From: Datnioides undecimradiatus
Taxonomy: Eukaryota > Chordata > Actinopteri > Lobotiformes > Datnioididae
Reading direction: 5' to 3'
DNA: 64,000 nt
NCBI GenBank assembly: GCA_008933995.1
Contig: WARS01000036.1
Location: 6,991,285 to 7,055,284, forward strand
In this document: positions 22,898 through 34,900 of the stretch, in pieces
Position numbering within the stretch: the stretch's first letter is position 1
Layout of the letters: the number at the start of each line of letters is the position of its first letter
Position numbers and translations under genes: made by a program
The notes under the pieces: generated by a model
The model's input: the letters and a program-made list of their open reading frames with translations, nothing else
Told to the model about the DNA's origin: nothing
The model's database searches: none

Positions 22898-24473
22898 TGA
22901 CCTGCAGAGACAGAGACACGCGAGGCTTTTTTTCCCCACGAGTGGCAGCTACCCGCCCCCCTCTGCTGCACACACTGCTCCTTACCTAAACTGGAAATGC
23001 GTTTCAACGCTGACAACTGAACACACACGATCCTGTTCATGAGGCGCTCAAACCCAGTGCAGCACTACAGGAAGAAAACGCTTATGATGCCTTTAAAGGC
23101 TGCTCGGACACACGTAAATCCCAGCACGCTGAAATCTGTTAGTAATCAAGGAGCAGCCATCAACAGTAAATAGCCAAAGCGGAAGTACCTTCACAGCTGC
23201 ACTTCTTCATCATGGCCACTAGGTGGAGGTTACATATGAGGGAAATGATATCCCATTTCAAATAGGATGTCAAAAATAATTGGCTAATAAGGCGTGGATT
23301 TCAGGATTGATTTGAACACATACAATTGAAAATTATTTCTCTGTTTCTATGTTTCATTTAGTCCTCCTGTACATTATTTTGGCAAATGTGATACTTCAGA
23401 TTGAAATTTAGGGAGATAGATTTACACCTTCAGCTTGTGTTGAGTTTGCACATACAAGCTGTACTCTGTATTTGTAAATGTAGACGTGCTCCAACTATTG
23501 CCGTTGCACTTGTTGCGCTATGAACCAAGTGACTCAACAAGTGTTATCATGTCTCGGGGGCAGGGTTGTGACAAATATTTCCCCCTTTACGACGGTACAT
23601 GAACGCAGCACATGAGTTGAAGAAACTGGAATTGGTTACAAATCTTGAACGTGACCCTAAAACGAAAAAAATATAAGCTAGTGTGAATATTCAAGACCCA
23701 AACTTTATGGTCTTACATATGTATTTTAATTTGATATGGTCCTCTTAATGGAGAAATCTATTTAGCTTCCCCTAAAGAGTTATTCTAACAGTCCGAGTAG
23801 CCCAGTTTGTCAACAGACTAAATTCCTTTTCGTCAAATTTTTTTAAATTTTTTTTATGGCGGAATCCCTCATGTCATGGTCAAGCTCGAGTGTACTTCTA
23901 TCACCCGCCTACCAGTGCGATCCAGCAAGACAAATCGAGCCTAACCCGGTCTCGAGTAATCTTGCCCCGAGTTTAGCCTCGTAGGCGAATGAGCGCCTAA
24001 GCCATTCAGACTTGGCTAAATACAAATGCTTTCTCCTTGATTAAGTTTGGCAGGCTCAAATAAAATAAAGGTACGACGCGCTAAAAGCTTAAACATAACG
24101 ATCTGGAATGTGGAAGATGTTATTTAATATTTGCATTATTTTCTAGTTTCCAATAAAAGTTATGAGTCCATGAACCTGAAAGACTAAACTCCGGGCAAAT
24201 GAAGCCATATTTAAAATCCATAGCCCCTTACCTACTTCCTGTTTCACCTCAATTACTTTTTTGAAGTTCAGATTCAGGCTTCAGATTGAGAATGAGCCAA
24301 CAGTTGATAGTCACGTCGTCACGGTTTAACTCGTGTCTGTAACATGGCGTTTGTCAGAGGAACTTGCGACCACTTTGATGTGAATTTTACGAGTTAGACT
24401 GCGTTTTTTTTTCCAGCGTTAAAGGGAACAAAAACATAAAAGCTCCCACCGCAGCGGGACTCGATCCGGCATC
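22540..24473. promoter_or_regulatory. Divergent naxd/rab20 promoter region
   Basis: naxd (-) and rab20 (+) start codons are 1.6 kb apart and face away from each other. The naxd side, about 22540-23030, is GC- and CpG-rich and overlaps the first exon. The rab20 side becomes GC-rich again from about 24290. The middle (23200-23860) is AT-rich. Shared or separate promoters cannot be told apart from sequence. Confidence 0.5.
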
Positions 24474-27400
24474 ATGCCCGAGGTGTCGAAGATGAAGAAG
24501 CCCGACGTCAAGGTGGTTCTCCTGGGAGACATGAACGTGGGGAAGACGTCGCTTCTCCACAGGTACACGGAGAGGAAGTTCAAAGACACCATCAGCACCG
24601 TCGGAGGGGCGTTTTACCTCAAACAGTGGGGACCATACAACATCTCAATATGGGACACTGCTGGTAATCCCGCTTTTATGTCATTTCTTCACATCTTTTA
24701 CATTGTTTATTTCAATCTGAAGGTTTTACACCTGCTAATGCTTGATCGAACCACCTTATGCAATCACTGGCATGTGACCACTGTGCCTGTCCAGGCTGTA
24801 CTCTGAAAACCTGCCTCTGCTCCTGCATGTGTTTTTCTCACTAATATTAAAGACTGATTGAGTTCCAGTGGTGAAAACGGATAACAACTAACATCTTATA
24901 TAAAACCAGGCACAATCAAAACATTTAAGCTCAAAACAGGATTAAAAAAAACAACAACCGGACAATCCAACACACTGAGGGGAAAACAAGCCTCAAAACG
25001 GCTCCAAAACAAGCTTCTGAGTCTATGCATAGTCTCACATCTATTTAACTGCCTCCATTAAACTGCTTGATTGCATTTCTTATCTGAACTTGAATCCTAA
25101 ATAAACATTAAAGTGGTTAGGACCTATAATCATTAACATGAAATTTAGTTGTATTACCCAAAAGTTACAAACTTCAAGTAGATCCCCCCAGGATCTGAAT
25201 ACATTTAAATATAATACATTTAAAAGATAATACAAAATAGGAAAATTATAACTCAGTTCCTCTCTTTATAAAATTACTCATTTATTTTCTCGGAGAATAT
25301 ATTTTAAAGGACTTTCTTTTTGCCTCTGGCTATTTTATGATAAAATGTAGGAAAGAGTGAAAGATTTGTTGAAAGTGAACCCAAGTGTTAGTTAAGTCGG
25401 GCTGTTGAAATACAGATTTTTAGTGCACTAAACCATCCACCATACAGGCACTGCTACTTCATTGCACAATATTGGACTAATGTGACCCAATCAAAGCCAT
25501 TGTCATCTGTGAACTTCTGCAGTTACACACGCACGCACACCCACCCACAGCACTTTTAACCTAGTTTTGAAATCAATACACAGCTGTCTGAGATCGAGAA
25601 ATAAAGAAATAACAAACACATCTTAAGTTGCGACAAAGAATGGCAATTAAAACCTCTAACACACCATAACAAGTGAAAGCAGCACTTTAATGTGATGCAC
25701 TGTGATGTTTTAACCGGTGTTTTTATGTATTTTTTCTATTTCACAATAGAAAAGTATTAAAAGAATAATTTATCACAATTGGTTTTGATTGGATTACCTG
25801 CTGGCTAACTCATTAGACTGCAGTACCATTGCTTGGTACCGTAACACAAAGAGCAGTGTTTATGCTGTGCACCTGTCAACACCTTTTGTTGTAGTAAAGT
25901 AAGTACAGGGCTCATATTTGAGGTAAAAGTAAAGGATCTATTAGTGAAAATGAAACCATCATTGGTGAAGAAGAGCGTGACCGGCTGCTTCATTGTGTAA
26001 CCTGTAGCAGATCTTCAGTCAGCAGTTGGATTATCCCTCATTTATTCAGACTATGCTGCCCCGATCACATACACGAGTGGTTAAAAATAGAGGAACCGTT
26101 CATTTGAATGGCAGATTTGTTATGCATAGAGCCATTTTGTTATTTACTGAAATATTAAATACACTTAAAACAACAACATCTAACCCCTGCCCCTAATGTA
26201 CCCACCAGTTCACATGGGCCCTACTGACTTAAGATCACCTTTCTTTTAAATCAACTAATTTGGCTGACAGGAATAATTTACAGTCACCGCTGATGAATGA
26301 GCTTAGGCAAATACACACCACACAAAGGTAAAGTTTTTGAGCTGCAGAGATAAGGAAAGGCTGACCATGTCACCAGTGAGCCATTTCCTGTGTGTGTATC
26401 CTAACTCCATGATCTCTGACGGGAGGCTTAAGCATTTGGTTTATTTAGGCATTGTGGCGGAGAAATGCTGGATCAGTGCTGAGTCATTTCAGGGTCACTG
26501 TTGCAGACCTATCAGCACAGCCCATATCCCCTTGGAAGAGCGGCATTTCTAACGGTCGCCTTAAAACTGTCAGATGTTTGGCTCAGCACATTAAAAACAG
26601 ACTCTCCGCTGCTTATTTTCCCACAGATAATGCCTTTTTTAGTTGGACAGCTGAATTTCAAGACACCATGAAAGCTGTACACCCTGTTCCTCTTAACAGT
26701 CACATGACAGGGCTGTGACAGGAAGACTTGACTCCCCATGCATTAACCTGACTTTTCCAAGCTTGCACACAACAGTACTTTCCAGAGGTGCATGCAGGAC
26801 TGAGTTAGTTTTGTTTTCTGTGTTTGTCACTTCTGCCAATACTTCATAAAAAAAATTACATATTTTCTTGCATTCTGTTGTATTCTAGGAGTTATGATGA
26901 AATGATGTACAGTCGACAGAATTATAACTTGATCGATTGGTCAATTAATCAGTTGATTGTTATACCAAGAGAAAGTTGTCATATTAAGTCTCAACAATGA
27001 TCTACATCTACATTTGAAACAACACCTCCCTGAAACAGCTTCAGCCTTAATGGATTAAGTGGAGTTTATAGGCATTTAATAACTTGACTACTGAGTGCAT
27101 TTAGGTTAGAATTATACCTGAAACGTCAGCTTTTATCAGTTAATAGTTAATAGAAAAAAACATTTTGTTTTCAACCTCGTTTGCACTTTTTCTTTCATGT
27201 ATAAAAGTAAACTCAATAACTTTTTTGTTCTGTTCGTTTGATAAAAAACAAGAGATTGGAAATACCTACAAAGTTTCAGAATAATTAATCAGTTATTTGA
27301 GAACATAATCATAGGTGAACCTAATAAAACAGCAACTATTATCCCAGCGATGCCCTCAGAGGCAAAGCATTCACACACAATGTGCCCTTTCAAGAATCCT

Positions 27401-28151
27401 GCATATTTCAAGAACAAAGGTTGTTTCTGTTTTCTCACAGCTTCTCTCTGTGCTGTGTGTCCCACAGTATGGCTGTTTTAATTCTCTGTGTTAATGTGGT
27501 TCCTGCTGCAGATTGGACTCTGTTGACCTCTCTCTCACTTCCTCCTTAGGCCGTGAACAGTTCCACGGGTTGGGCTCAATGTACTGTCGAGGTGCCGCTG
27601 CTATCATACTCACTTATGACGTCACCAACTGGCAGAGCCTAGCTGAGCTGGAGGAACGCTTCCTGTCTCTGACCGACACAGCTAACCACGACTGCATTTA
27701 TGCCATTGTGGGCAACAAGGCTGATCTTACAGACCCTAAAGCCCTGCTGTCCCAGGACCCCGATGTGGCGTCTGAGGGTCGAACTGAGTGTGAGGAGGAG
27801 AAGTCAGATTCCCAGGTGCTGTCTGCTTGTCCCACACCCCCGGCCTCTCCCACATCCCTCTCTGGGGTGATGCTACACAAACAAGTTGCCCCTGAGGATG
27901 CAGTGGCCTTCTATGGGAGAATACTGCGCTACAAGGGCCTTGATGAAAAGAGCTCCCTGCCTGCAGAGAAGATGTGCTTCGAGACAAGCGCCAAGACAGG
28001 CTACAACGTGGACACCCTGTTTGAGGCGTTGTTTGATCTGGTGCTGCCTTCTATCCTGAGGAAGAGAAACGAGAACCAGGAGTCTCCCACAGTGGACCTA
28101 GAGGATTGCAGGGGGGGCAGCAACAAACGGGCAAGATCTTCCTGCTGCTAG
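24474..28151 (+). CDS. rab20: Ras-related GTPase Rab-20
   Basis: Two exons (24474-24663 and 27550-28151) join in phase to 792 bp, giving 263 aa; human RAB20 has 234. The GTPase motifs are complete: P-loop GDMNVGKT (residues 18-25), switch-II WDTAGREQF spanning the exon junction, GNKADLTD (NKxD) and ETSAKTG. The C-terminus SSCC carries the di-cysteine geranylgeranylation signal. GREQFHGLGSMYCRGAAAII is nearly identical to human RAB20. A Ser/Glu/Pro-rich insert between NKADLTD and the final alpha/beta part accounts for the extra length. RAB20 acts in phagosome and endosome maturation and is hypoxia-responsive in mammals. Position between naxd and col4a2 matches human 13q34. The first Met at 24474 is chosen; a second at codon 7 is possible. 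Confidence 0.93.
24664..27549 (+). other. rab20: rab20 intron
   Basis: A 2.9-kb AT-rich intron from CTG|GTAATC to CTTAG|GC. Between about 26915 and 27310 it has TCGATTGGTCAATTAATCAG-type words that resemble degraded copies of the repeat at 9708. No exon or gene is visible. Confidence 0.7.
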
Positions 28152-28303
28152 ATTCTGGCAGAGGAAGGCAGAGAGGCTGCAAGAGGCAGAGACTTGTTTT
28201 TAAACTAAGGACAATCAACAGGTCAGCCTGCGCACCAAATACATACTGTGACGGTACTACTTATCTGCCTTGACTGAGACCTAATAGCATCAGTGACCTC
28301 CTG

Positions 28304-28340
<37 letters not shown>

Positions 28341-28796
28341 CAACTTCTTGATTCTGTGAAGATAGTCAGAAAAAGCAACTAGCTTTCATTGTGTCCAGTG
28401 ACATTTTAAGTATTTCTTTGCATGGAAGGGAAATGAATGAGTGTTGCATTATCACTGTGCTTTGAAACCTTCCATCCCTTCGACTGAAACTGCACTTGCA
28501 TCCCAAAGATGTGCCTATGGGCAAATACTACACACAAGAAGTCAATCACTGCTCTTTGTCGATGCTTTGGAGTGATTCTGTCACAAATTTAAGCGCACTA
28601 ATTGTTAGGTGGGTGGCACATTGCACTGCATTTATTATGGTAGTATTTTTTTTTAAGGTTTTCATAAATCACTCGTGTTCTTTTGTGCTCTGTTACTATC
28701 ATTGTTTATACTTTACTGGCACATTTGAAATATTTCAATGAGTGTAAATAGTAAATAATACCCCTGTTGAATTTTTAAGTACGCTGTAATAATAAA
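28152..28796 (+). terminator. rab20: rab20 3' UTR and poly(A) signal
   Basis: The 3' UTR contains a CA microsatellite (28307-28336) and ends at AATAAA (28791-28796). Confidence 0.75.
28307..28336 (+). repeat. (CA)n microsatellite in rab20 3' UTR
   Basis: Fifteen AC/CA units directly downstream of the rab20 coding exon. Confidence 0.9.
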
Positions 28797-28995
28797 GATT
28801 TTTATTTTGCCGTCTGTCTGGTCTGTAAGTCAATGATAAGCCAGCGAGAGGAAAACGACAGTCAGAAGTATAACAAACAACATTTAATCTTTACAATCCA
28901 ATGAAATGATCATGTTATGAAAATTACCATAACTTTTTTACAATTTTTCATTATATCACAAATGGTGTCAGTATATTTCCGGTCAAATCAGACAG

Positions 28996-29948
28996 TTTAT
29001 TTGCAAAACAAGCATATCCAGGTGAAGAACGTAGAACATTTGACCTAGTTACTAAACTGTGTGTTATACTCTAATACTCTAATCTAAGCTAGGACCATTG
29101 ACCAGCAGGGATCTGCTGCAGCGAGACCTTTGATCCAAGCTGTTTACATTCAGCCCTGTTGGCAGCTTGGGGCAGTTCATTAATTAGTAGATTTGTAAAG
29201 AAGTGTGTGACATGAGTAGCGTTAGATAAGATATATGTTTCAACTCTTAGGAAAGAAGGGTGGGTCAAGTTCATTCAGCTGACATAAATAAAAAAGGGAA
29301 TCAGTGCATTGTGTGAACGTATTGTGTATATAAAGTTAACAGCTGCAGATTTTGCAATAGCTGATAAATGCATAAAACAAATTAAGAGTTGGAAGACTCA
29401 TATTAAAAAAATAGTTTTTGTATGAGCAACGGGTTAAAAAAAGCAGGATAATACTGTTGATAGTATCAACCAACTCTTGTTCAAGACCTCTAATGACACT
29501 CTTCAGCTGGCCAAGAAGCAGTGTTAGTGGCTTATGCTGGGCTGTAAACCCGTAACAATAAAAACATCCTAGATAAACTGAAGCAGTGCATACACATGGG
29601 CATCTTTGGTTCAGCTGTAGGGTACGGTTAACAATGTGTGATAGTAGCTGAGGTAATAAGTTAAAACAGTAAGCACCAATCCACATTTAACACAAAAATA
29701 CCTGGTTTCCCATTAATGCTGCTGACTGACATTCTGGGGCTTCTCCTGTTTTATCTACAGTGGGTCATTTCAATAAAAGCTCAAGGCGTTGCACAGTCAT
29801 TGCATATCTGAGCTCAGTGGCTCAGAAGATAAATTTCCCATTTACAATTAATCTTAATCCATATTTCAGATCCCCGTTTTGTTTGGTTTACAACATGGAT
29901 AGAGAGGTGGCCCTGTGCCACCTGTCAGTGGACCAACTGTGGAGTCTT
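28996..29948 (-). terminator. col4a2: col4a2 3' UTR and likely poly(A) signal
   Basis: After the col4a2 stop codon the minus strand runs about 950 bp to an AATAAA (plus TTTATT at 28996-29001). rab20 ends at 28796 on the other strand, so the two genes converge with about 200 bp between their poly(A) signals. Confidence 0.5.
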
Positions 29949-31904
29949 TTACAAGTTCTTCATGCAGACCTGGCAGCGGCTGATGCGTGACAGTAGCTGG
30001 CCTGCTTTGAGTGTCTCTGATGCTGGCTCAGTGTGGAACGACTGATCTATGGAGGTGAGCCAGAAGCTGTGCTTGTTAGCAAAGTAGTGGCATGTGCCTT
30101 TGGCCCCGTTGCACTCAATGAATGGTGTTGTGCGGAAGTCCTCCAGGCAGGAGCCAGGAGATGACAAGGACTGACCTCCACCTTCATTTCCTGCTGCTGT
30201 ATGCTGTTGAGACAAAAGGTGAGAAGGGAGGACGTGAGGCAGGTGTGAAGTCAAATAACCAACAAGAATCCATCTAACTACTTTGCAAACATTTGCTAAA
30301 AAAACACACAGCTGTTTCAAGACTTTTTCAAAGTTAAACTACATATTTGTAACCCAAACAAAATGATTTGTAGGATGATGATTGATTGATGAATGATGAT
30401 AGATTATGAAGACAAAAACAGAGACCAAAATACCCCTTATGACGAAAAAGGGAAAGTTGTTCCAAGTCTAAGTGATACTCCACCACTTTAATATTATAAT
30501 TACATAAAGTTATTAGGATAAAAAGTACTTTAGTATAACATGGTGCCAACAAGTCTTGTGAACATTTGTCACTTTTGTTTCGGTAGCTAAAGCTTAAAGC
30601 CTGAAAAATGAGAATAATGATAATGCTTTAAATCTTTAGCTCCTTTGAATCTAGGATTCCTGATCTTTTAATTTAAACACATTTATCCAGACTAAAGACC
30701 AGAACCCACCATGAGAAAAGAGTAGCCGATCCACAGGCTGCGCCAGCCCACAGGGCACTGTGGGATGGTGATGTCCTGGCTGTGGACTGCGATGGCAACG
30801 GAAGGAGCTTCGCATACCGAGCAGCGGCTAATATATGGTTTGATGTCTCCTTCCTCCACAGGCATCATGGGAAGAGGAGCAGTCGTTGACAGCCAGTAGG
30901 ACTTATCATTTCTGCTTGCATAGTAACAGATGTCCCCAGGATTGCAGTACAGGAAGGGCATGGTGTTGAACCGCGGGAGGCATGAACCCGCCAAACCTGA
31001 TAATTACACCATGAAAACGACACAATATGGGTATTGATGTGCAACATTTTATAGACAAACTGTATGAAAACTGCTTTTACACAATAGATTACATACATAA
31101 GTTAGTCAAATTCAAAAAGATTTCTCTTTTCAGCCGTGCTATGCCTCTTAAGTACAGTCTAGTTCATTCACTTAGAGACCAAAGTTAATATAAGTCAATG
31201 TTACAAGCAGGCTTGAACTGATAAACTAAACTGAGTTACGCTTTGAGGATGAAAAACAAGCAGTGGAAAACCATTTCATCACACAGAGAACACTCAGATG
31301 ACCAGGAGGTCGTTTGTTTAATGAAAAACAAATTAGTCTTTTTCTGCAGTCAGTCTACACTCTTCTCTTTCTCAGTCTCATTCATGGAGCTCTAATTGAA
31401 ACAACAATCTAAGGCCTGGACAAATGCTCCCAAATCAAACTCTGGGAGCTGTAAGATCCGGTGAGCTCAACCTCTATGGGATGTCTTCTGCTTCACTGAA
31501 TTACAATGTCAGCAATTTAATGAGGGAATGTTCGCCCAGCCGTCAGTGTATTCAGGACGGTACTCTAACTGTGACGTGTCTGTACAATGCAATGATAACT
31601 GCTTTTCACCTCATGTTAATGTATTAGAAAAATCCGTGTCACAAAAGCCTATTTGTACCCTGCAGAAATGTCATTAACATGTAAGTGAGCTGAATAGTTT
31701 ACTCTGACTTACCCAGATCCTGGTTATGGGCCTTTTCCTGGCCTTCAAGGTACAGCAGACTGTAGCCGTCCCACAGTTTGGACATGCCCACGGGACACAT
31801 TGGTGTCTGTTCTGACTGGCTATGTTTCACCAGCAAGTAACCCACACTGATGCTGCGGCCAGGCATACCAGGTAACCCAGGGATACCGGTGTTGCCTCGG
31901 AGAC
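29949..31904 (-). other. col4a2: col4a2 NC1-domain exons
   Basis: Three exons, 31904-31713, 30996-30710 and 30203-29949 (stop TAA), encode the last Gly-X-Y triplets ([17 protein letters not shown]) and the whole NC1 domain. The two tandem C4 subdomains begin near [13 protein letters not shown] and near [19 protein letters not shown]. Landmarks are [73 protein letters not shown] and [10 protein letters not shown]. All junctions are phase-consistent (1, 0). The domain drives trimer selection and head-to-head network assembly. Confidence 0.93.
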
Positions 31905-34900
31905 CTATTCAAGAATGAGGAGTTCAGCATTGAGTTTTGGAAAATGAACCAATAATCGGTATTACAGAAAAACTTAATTTATCACTGTAAATCTTTATTT
32001 ACATAAATATATCTAAGAATTTAAATCCTTTATGTTTGTGGTCTAATGCTTTCATAACATTCCTCTCAAAACCAGGGTCACCATCTCTGCCAATGATTAT
32101 TTCATAATAATACAAACAGCCCTCTAGCCTCTTCTCAGTGCTAATAATTTTAATTTCATTGTCATCATCATTTCATCATTCATTCACAAAACCGATTTTC
32201 ACCAAAAAAACCCCCCAACTTCCTGGTACCTGGTTTCCTACTTACTTCTCTGCCTACTTTAAATCCTTTAATCCAGGCTTATTGAACTAATCCAAAACTG
32301 CTCCACAGTGTCAAACGCACCTGCCATGCCCTGCAGGCCAGGGTGGCCCATTTGTCCAACATCTCCACGAAATCCAGGTGTCCCTGGTCTACCACTTATC
32401 CCAGGCATGCCCTTCTGCCCAATGGGTCCCATGAAACCTGCACAGAAAGAGAAGGTGTGTTGCTGGGCTGGACATAGCATGTAGGGACACTCAGCAGCAA
32501 CATGTACATATTATTAGAAGAGCTTACCTGGATCCCCTGGAGGGCCCTGTGGTCCTGGGGCCCCTGAAACCCCCTTTGGTCCATGGATACCCTGTGGTCC
32601 CGGAAGGCCCCTCTCTCCTGGAATACTGATGGGAATTGGGAGAGAACCCTGGTTTCCTGGGAGCCCACGAAAACCTGCGTCAAGGAAAGATCATGTAATG
32701 ACAGTTGGTAGTGGGTACTAGTGAGTTGTTGGTATATTTCTTCAGATCATTAATTACCGGGAGGCCCAGTATTTCCTTTTGGACCAGGTTGTCCTCTTTC
32801 TCCCTTAAAACCATTCAGACCAGGCACTCCCATCAACCCTTGCTCTCCTTTCACTCCTAAAAAAGGTGCATTCACAAGATTTTAGAGGCATCAAGGTAAT
32901 TATTAGTTGAGTTTCAGCATAGTATTTATTGGCTCTTCACAGTAGCAGAGCAGATACCAGTGAAAGTGGAATTCAAAATAATTATATCACAATATGATAC
33001 ATTTACATTATACTTTCTGGTATTTTAAGGAAATCAACACATAAGAAATGTGTGCCACCTAAAAGCACATTTTCATGTTTTTGTAATAATTTGTTCCTGG
33101 CACAGCAGACATTTTTACTATTTTAGGTTATTTGTCTCTTGAATGGTAAAACTGTTTAGCATATCATATTGATTATTATCCAGTTTGTTGAAATTATCTC
33201 TACTATAAAATTATTTAATAAGATATGTGACTGACTGAACAGCCAATAGCAGTTTCAGTGTTTGAAATGTCTGCATTAACAAGTGATACATTATGACAGA
33301 ATATTGTGATATTGTTGCCAGATAATGTATCATAGTATGTTTTGACCTGAATTTTGGGAGTTTAATCCACTTTAAGACATAGCATTGCACAAATGGCAAT
33401 AGTGGAGCTGCAGTAATTTAAACAGTTGTCCTTGAAATGACTGGACACACGTCATGCTTACCTTTCTTCCCAGAGACACCATTTTGTCCCCTGTATCCAA
33501 ATGGACCCTTATCCCCTTTGAATCCTTTCCTACCAGGGAATCCAGGAAACCCATTAACTCCTGGTTCACCCTTGTCTCCAGAAGGAGCATCCCCACCAGG
33601 AAAACCTCTGGGGCCAGGGAAACCTGTGATGCAAAGTTCATTTAATTTAAGGATAATAAATCAGTGACACACATGTTGCTATGTCTATACAAATTGCATT
33701 TTCATACTAGATGTTAAAGTGTTCAAGAAGTAGTGAATGAGAGGCCTGGAGAACACTGGCCTTATTTGCCTGCCATGTATGACACTGTACAAATACAAGG
33801 AAGTAGCAGATATATAGCACTGTATTTTTTTAATCAAACTTCTCACCTTGATAACCTTTTTGCCCAGCAAAGCCAGAGTCCCCTCTGGGCCCAGGTCTGT
33901 CAAAGGTCCCATCTGATCCTGAAGGGCCACGTGGTCCTGGCAGTCCAGGACGACCAGGGTCACCTGGCCAAGTGAAACATTGTCACATAACATTATCTGT
34001 CATGATGTATCATTTTATTGAGAGCTCAGTAGACTTCTATGACAGCATGTCTCATGGCCCATTAATGCAGAAGAGTAAAAGCTAACCTATAGGTCCCAGG
34101 AAGCCCTTTAAACCTGCTGTGCCAGGAACGCCTGTTTGGTTGTTGGGGTCACCACTCTCTCCCTTCTCTCCTTTTGGCCCTGGTTCCCCAGCTGGTCCAG
34201 TGACATCCAAACCTGATGAAAAAAATACAACAAGAATCAGCATCTACACATAGCAGCAAAAATGAGACACAGTTTCTCCTCCACAAACATCTGACGTAGT
34301 GAAGAATTGAAAAATGGGAATGACGCTGAATATTCATGACTAAAAGTTAAAAAAAACCTTTTATTTCTTCTTCTGAGTATAACAATGGAAAACCCATTTA
34401 ATTTGTTACACTGAGATGTGTGAGTATGGTTCAGATTCAAATGCTGCCACATTCAGACTGGTGCAAAGAATTATGTGATGACCTTTTTCTAACTAAGCCT
34501 CGCCCTTTGTGAGAAGGGCACATTAAAACTCTCTCATGAGAAGTAGAGCAAACCTATAGCCTCTAGTAATGTAAGTGTCACAAAATTGTTCATCTTGGCC
34601 ATTAGTAATCACAGTAAAAAGCTATTATAAGAGAATAAGTTGTTAGCTATGAAAGTATTATCTGGCTATTTTTTTATATATTCAAAACATTCGACAATAT
34701 TGTTGAATACCTGGTGCTCCAGAGATCCCCTTTTGCCCCTTCAGTCCATGTAATCCGTAAAGACCCTTCAGGCCAGGGAAACCTGCACATATTCACATAG
34801 ATTAGATGGAGGAATATGATGGACAACAAAGTTTTAAAAGAAAGAAGAAGAGGGGTGATTATGTTACCCCTGTTTCCTGGGAAGCCAGGAAAGCCTGGAT

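Noticed and set aside
33437-33667. Proline-rich plus-strand open frames across the collagen exons
   Set aside because: The reverse complement of Gly-X-Y codons naturally gives Pro/Gly-rich antisense frames. They are shadows of col4a2.
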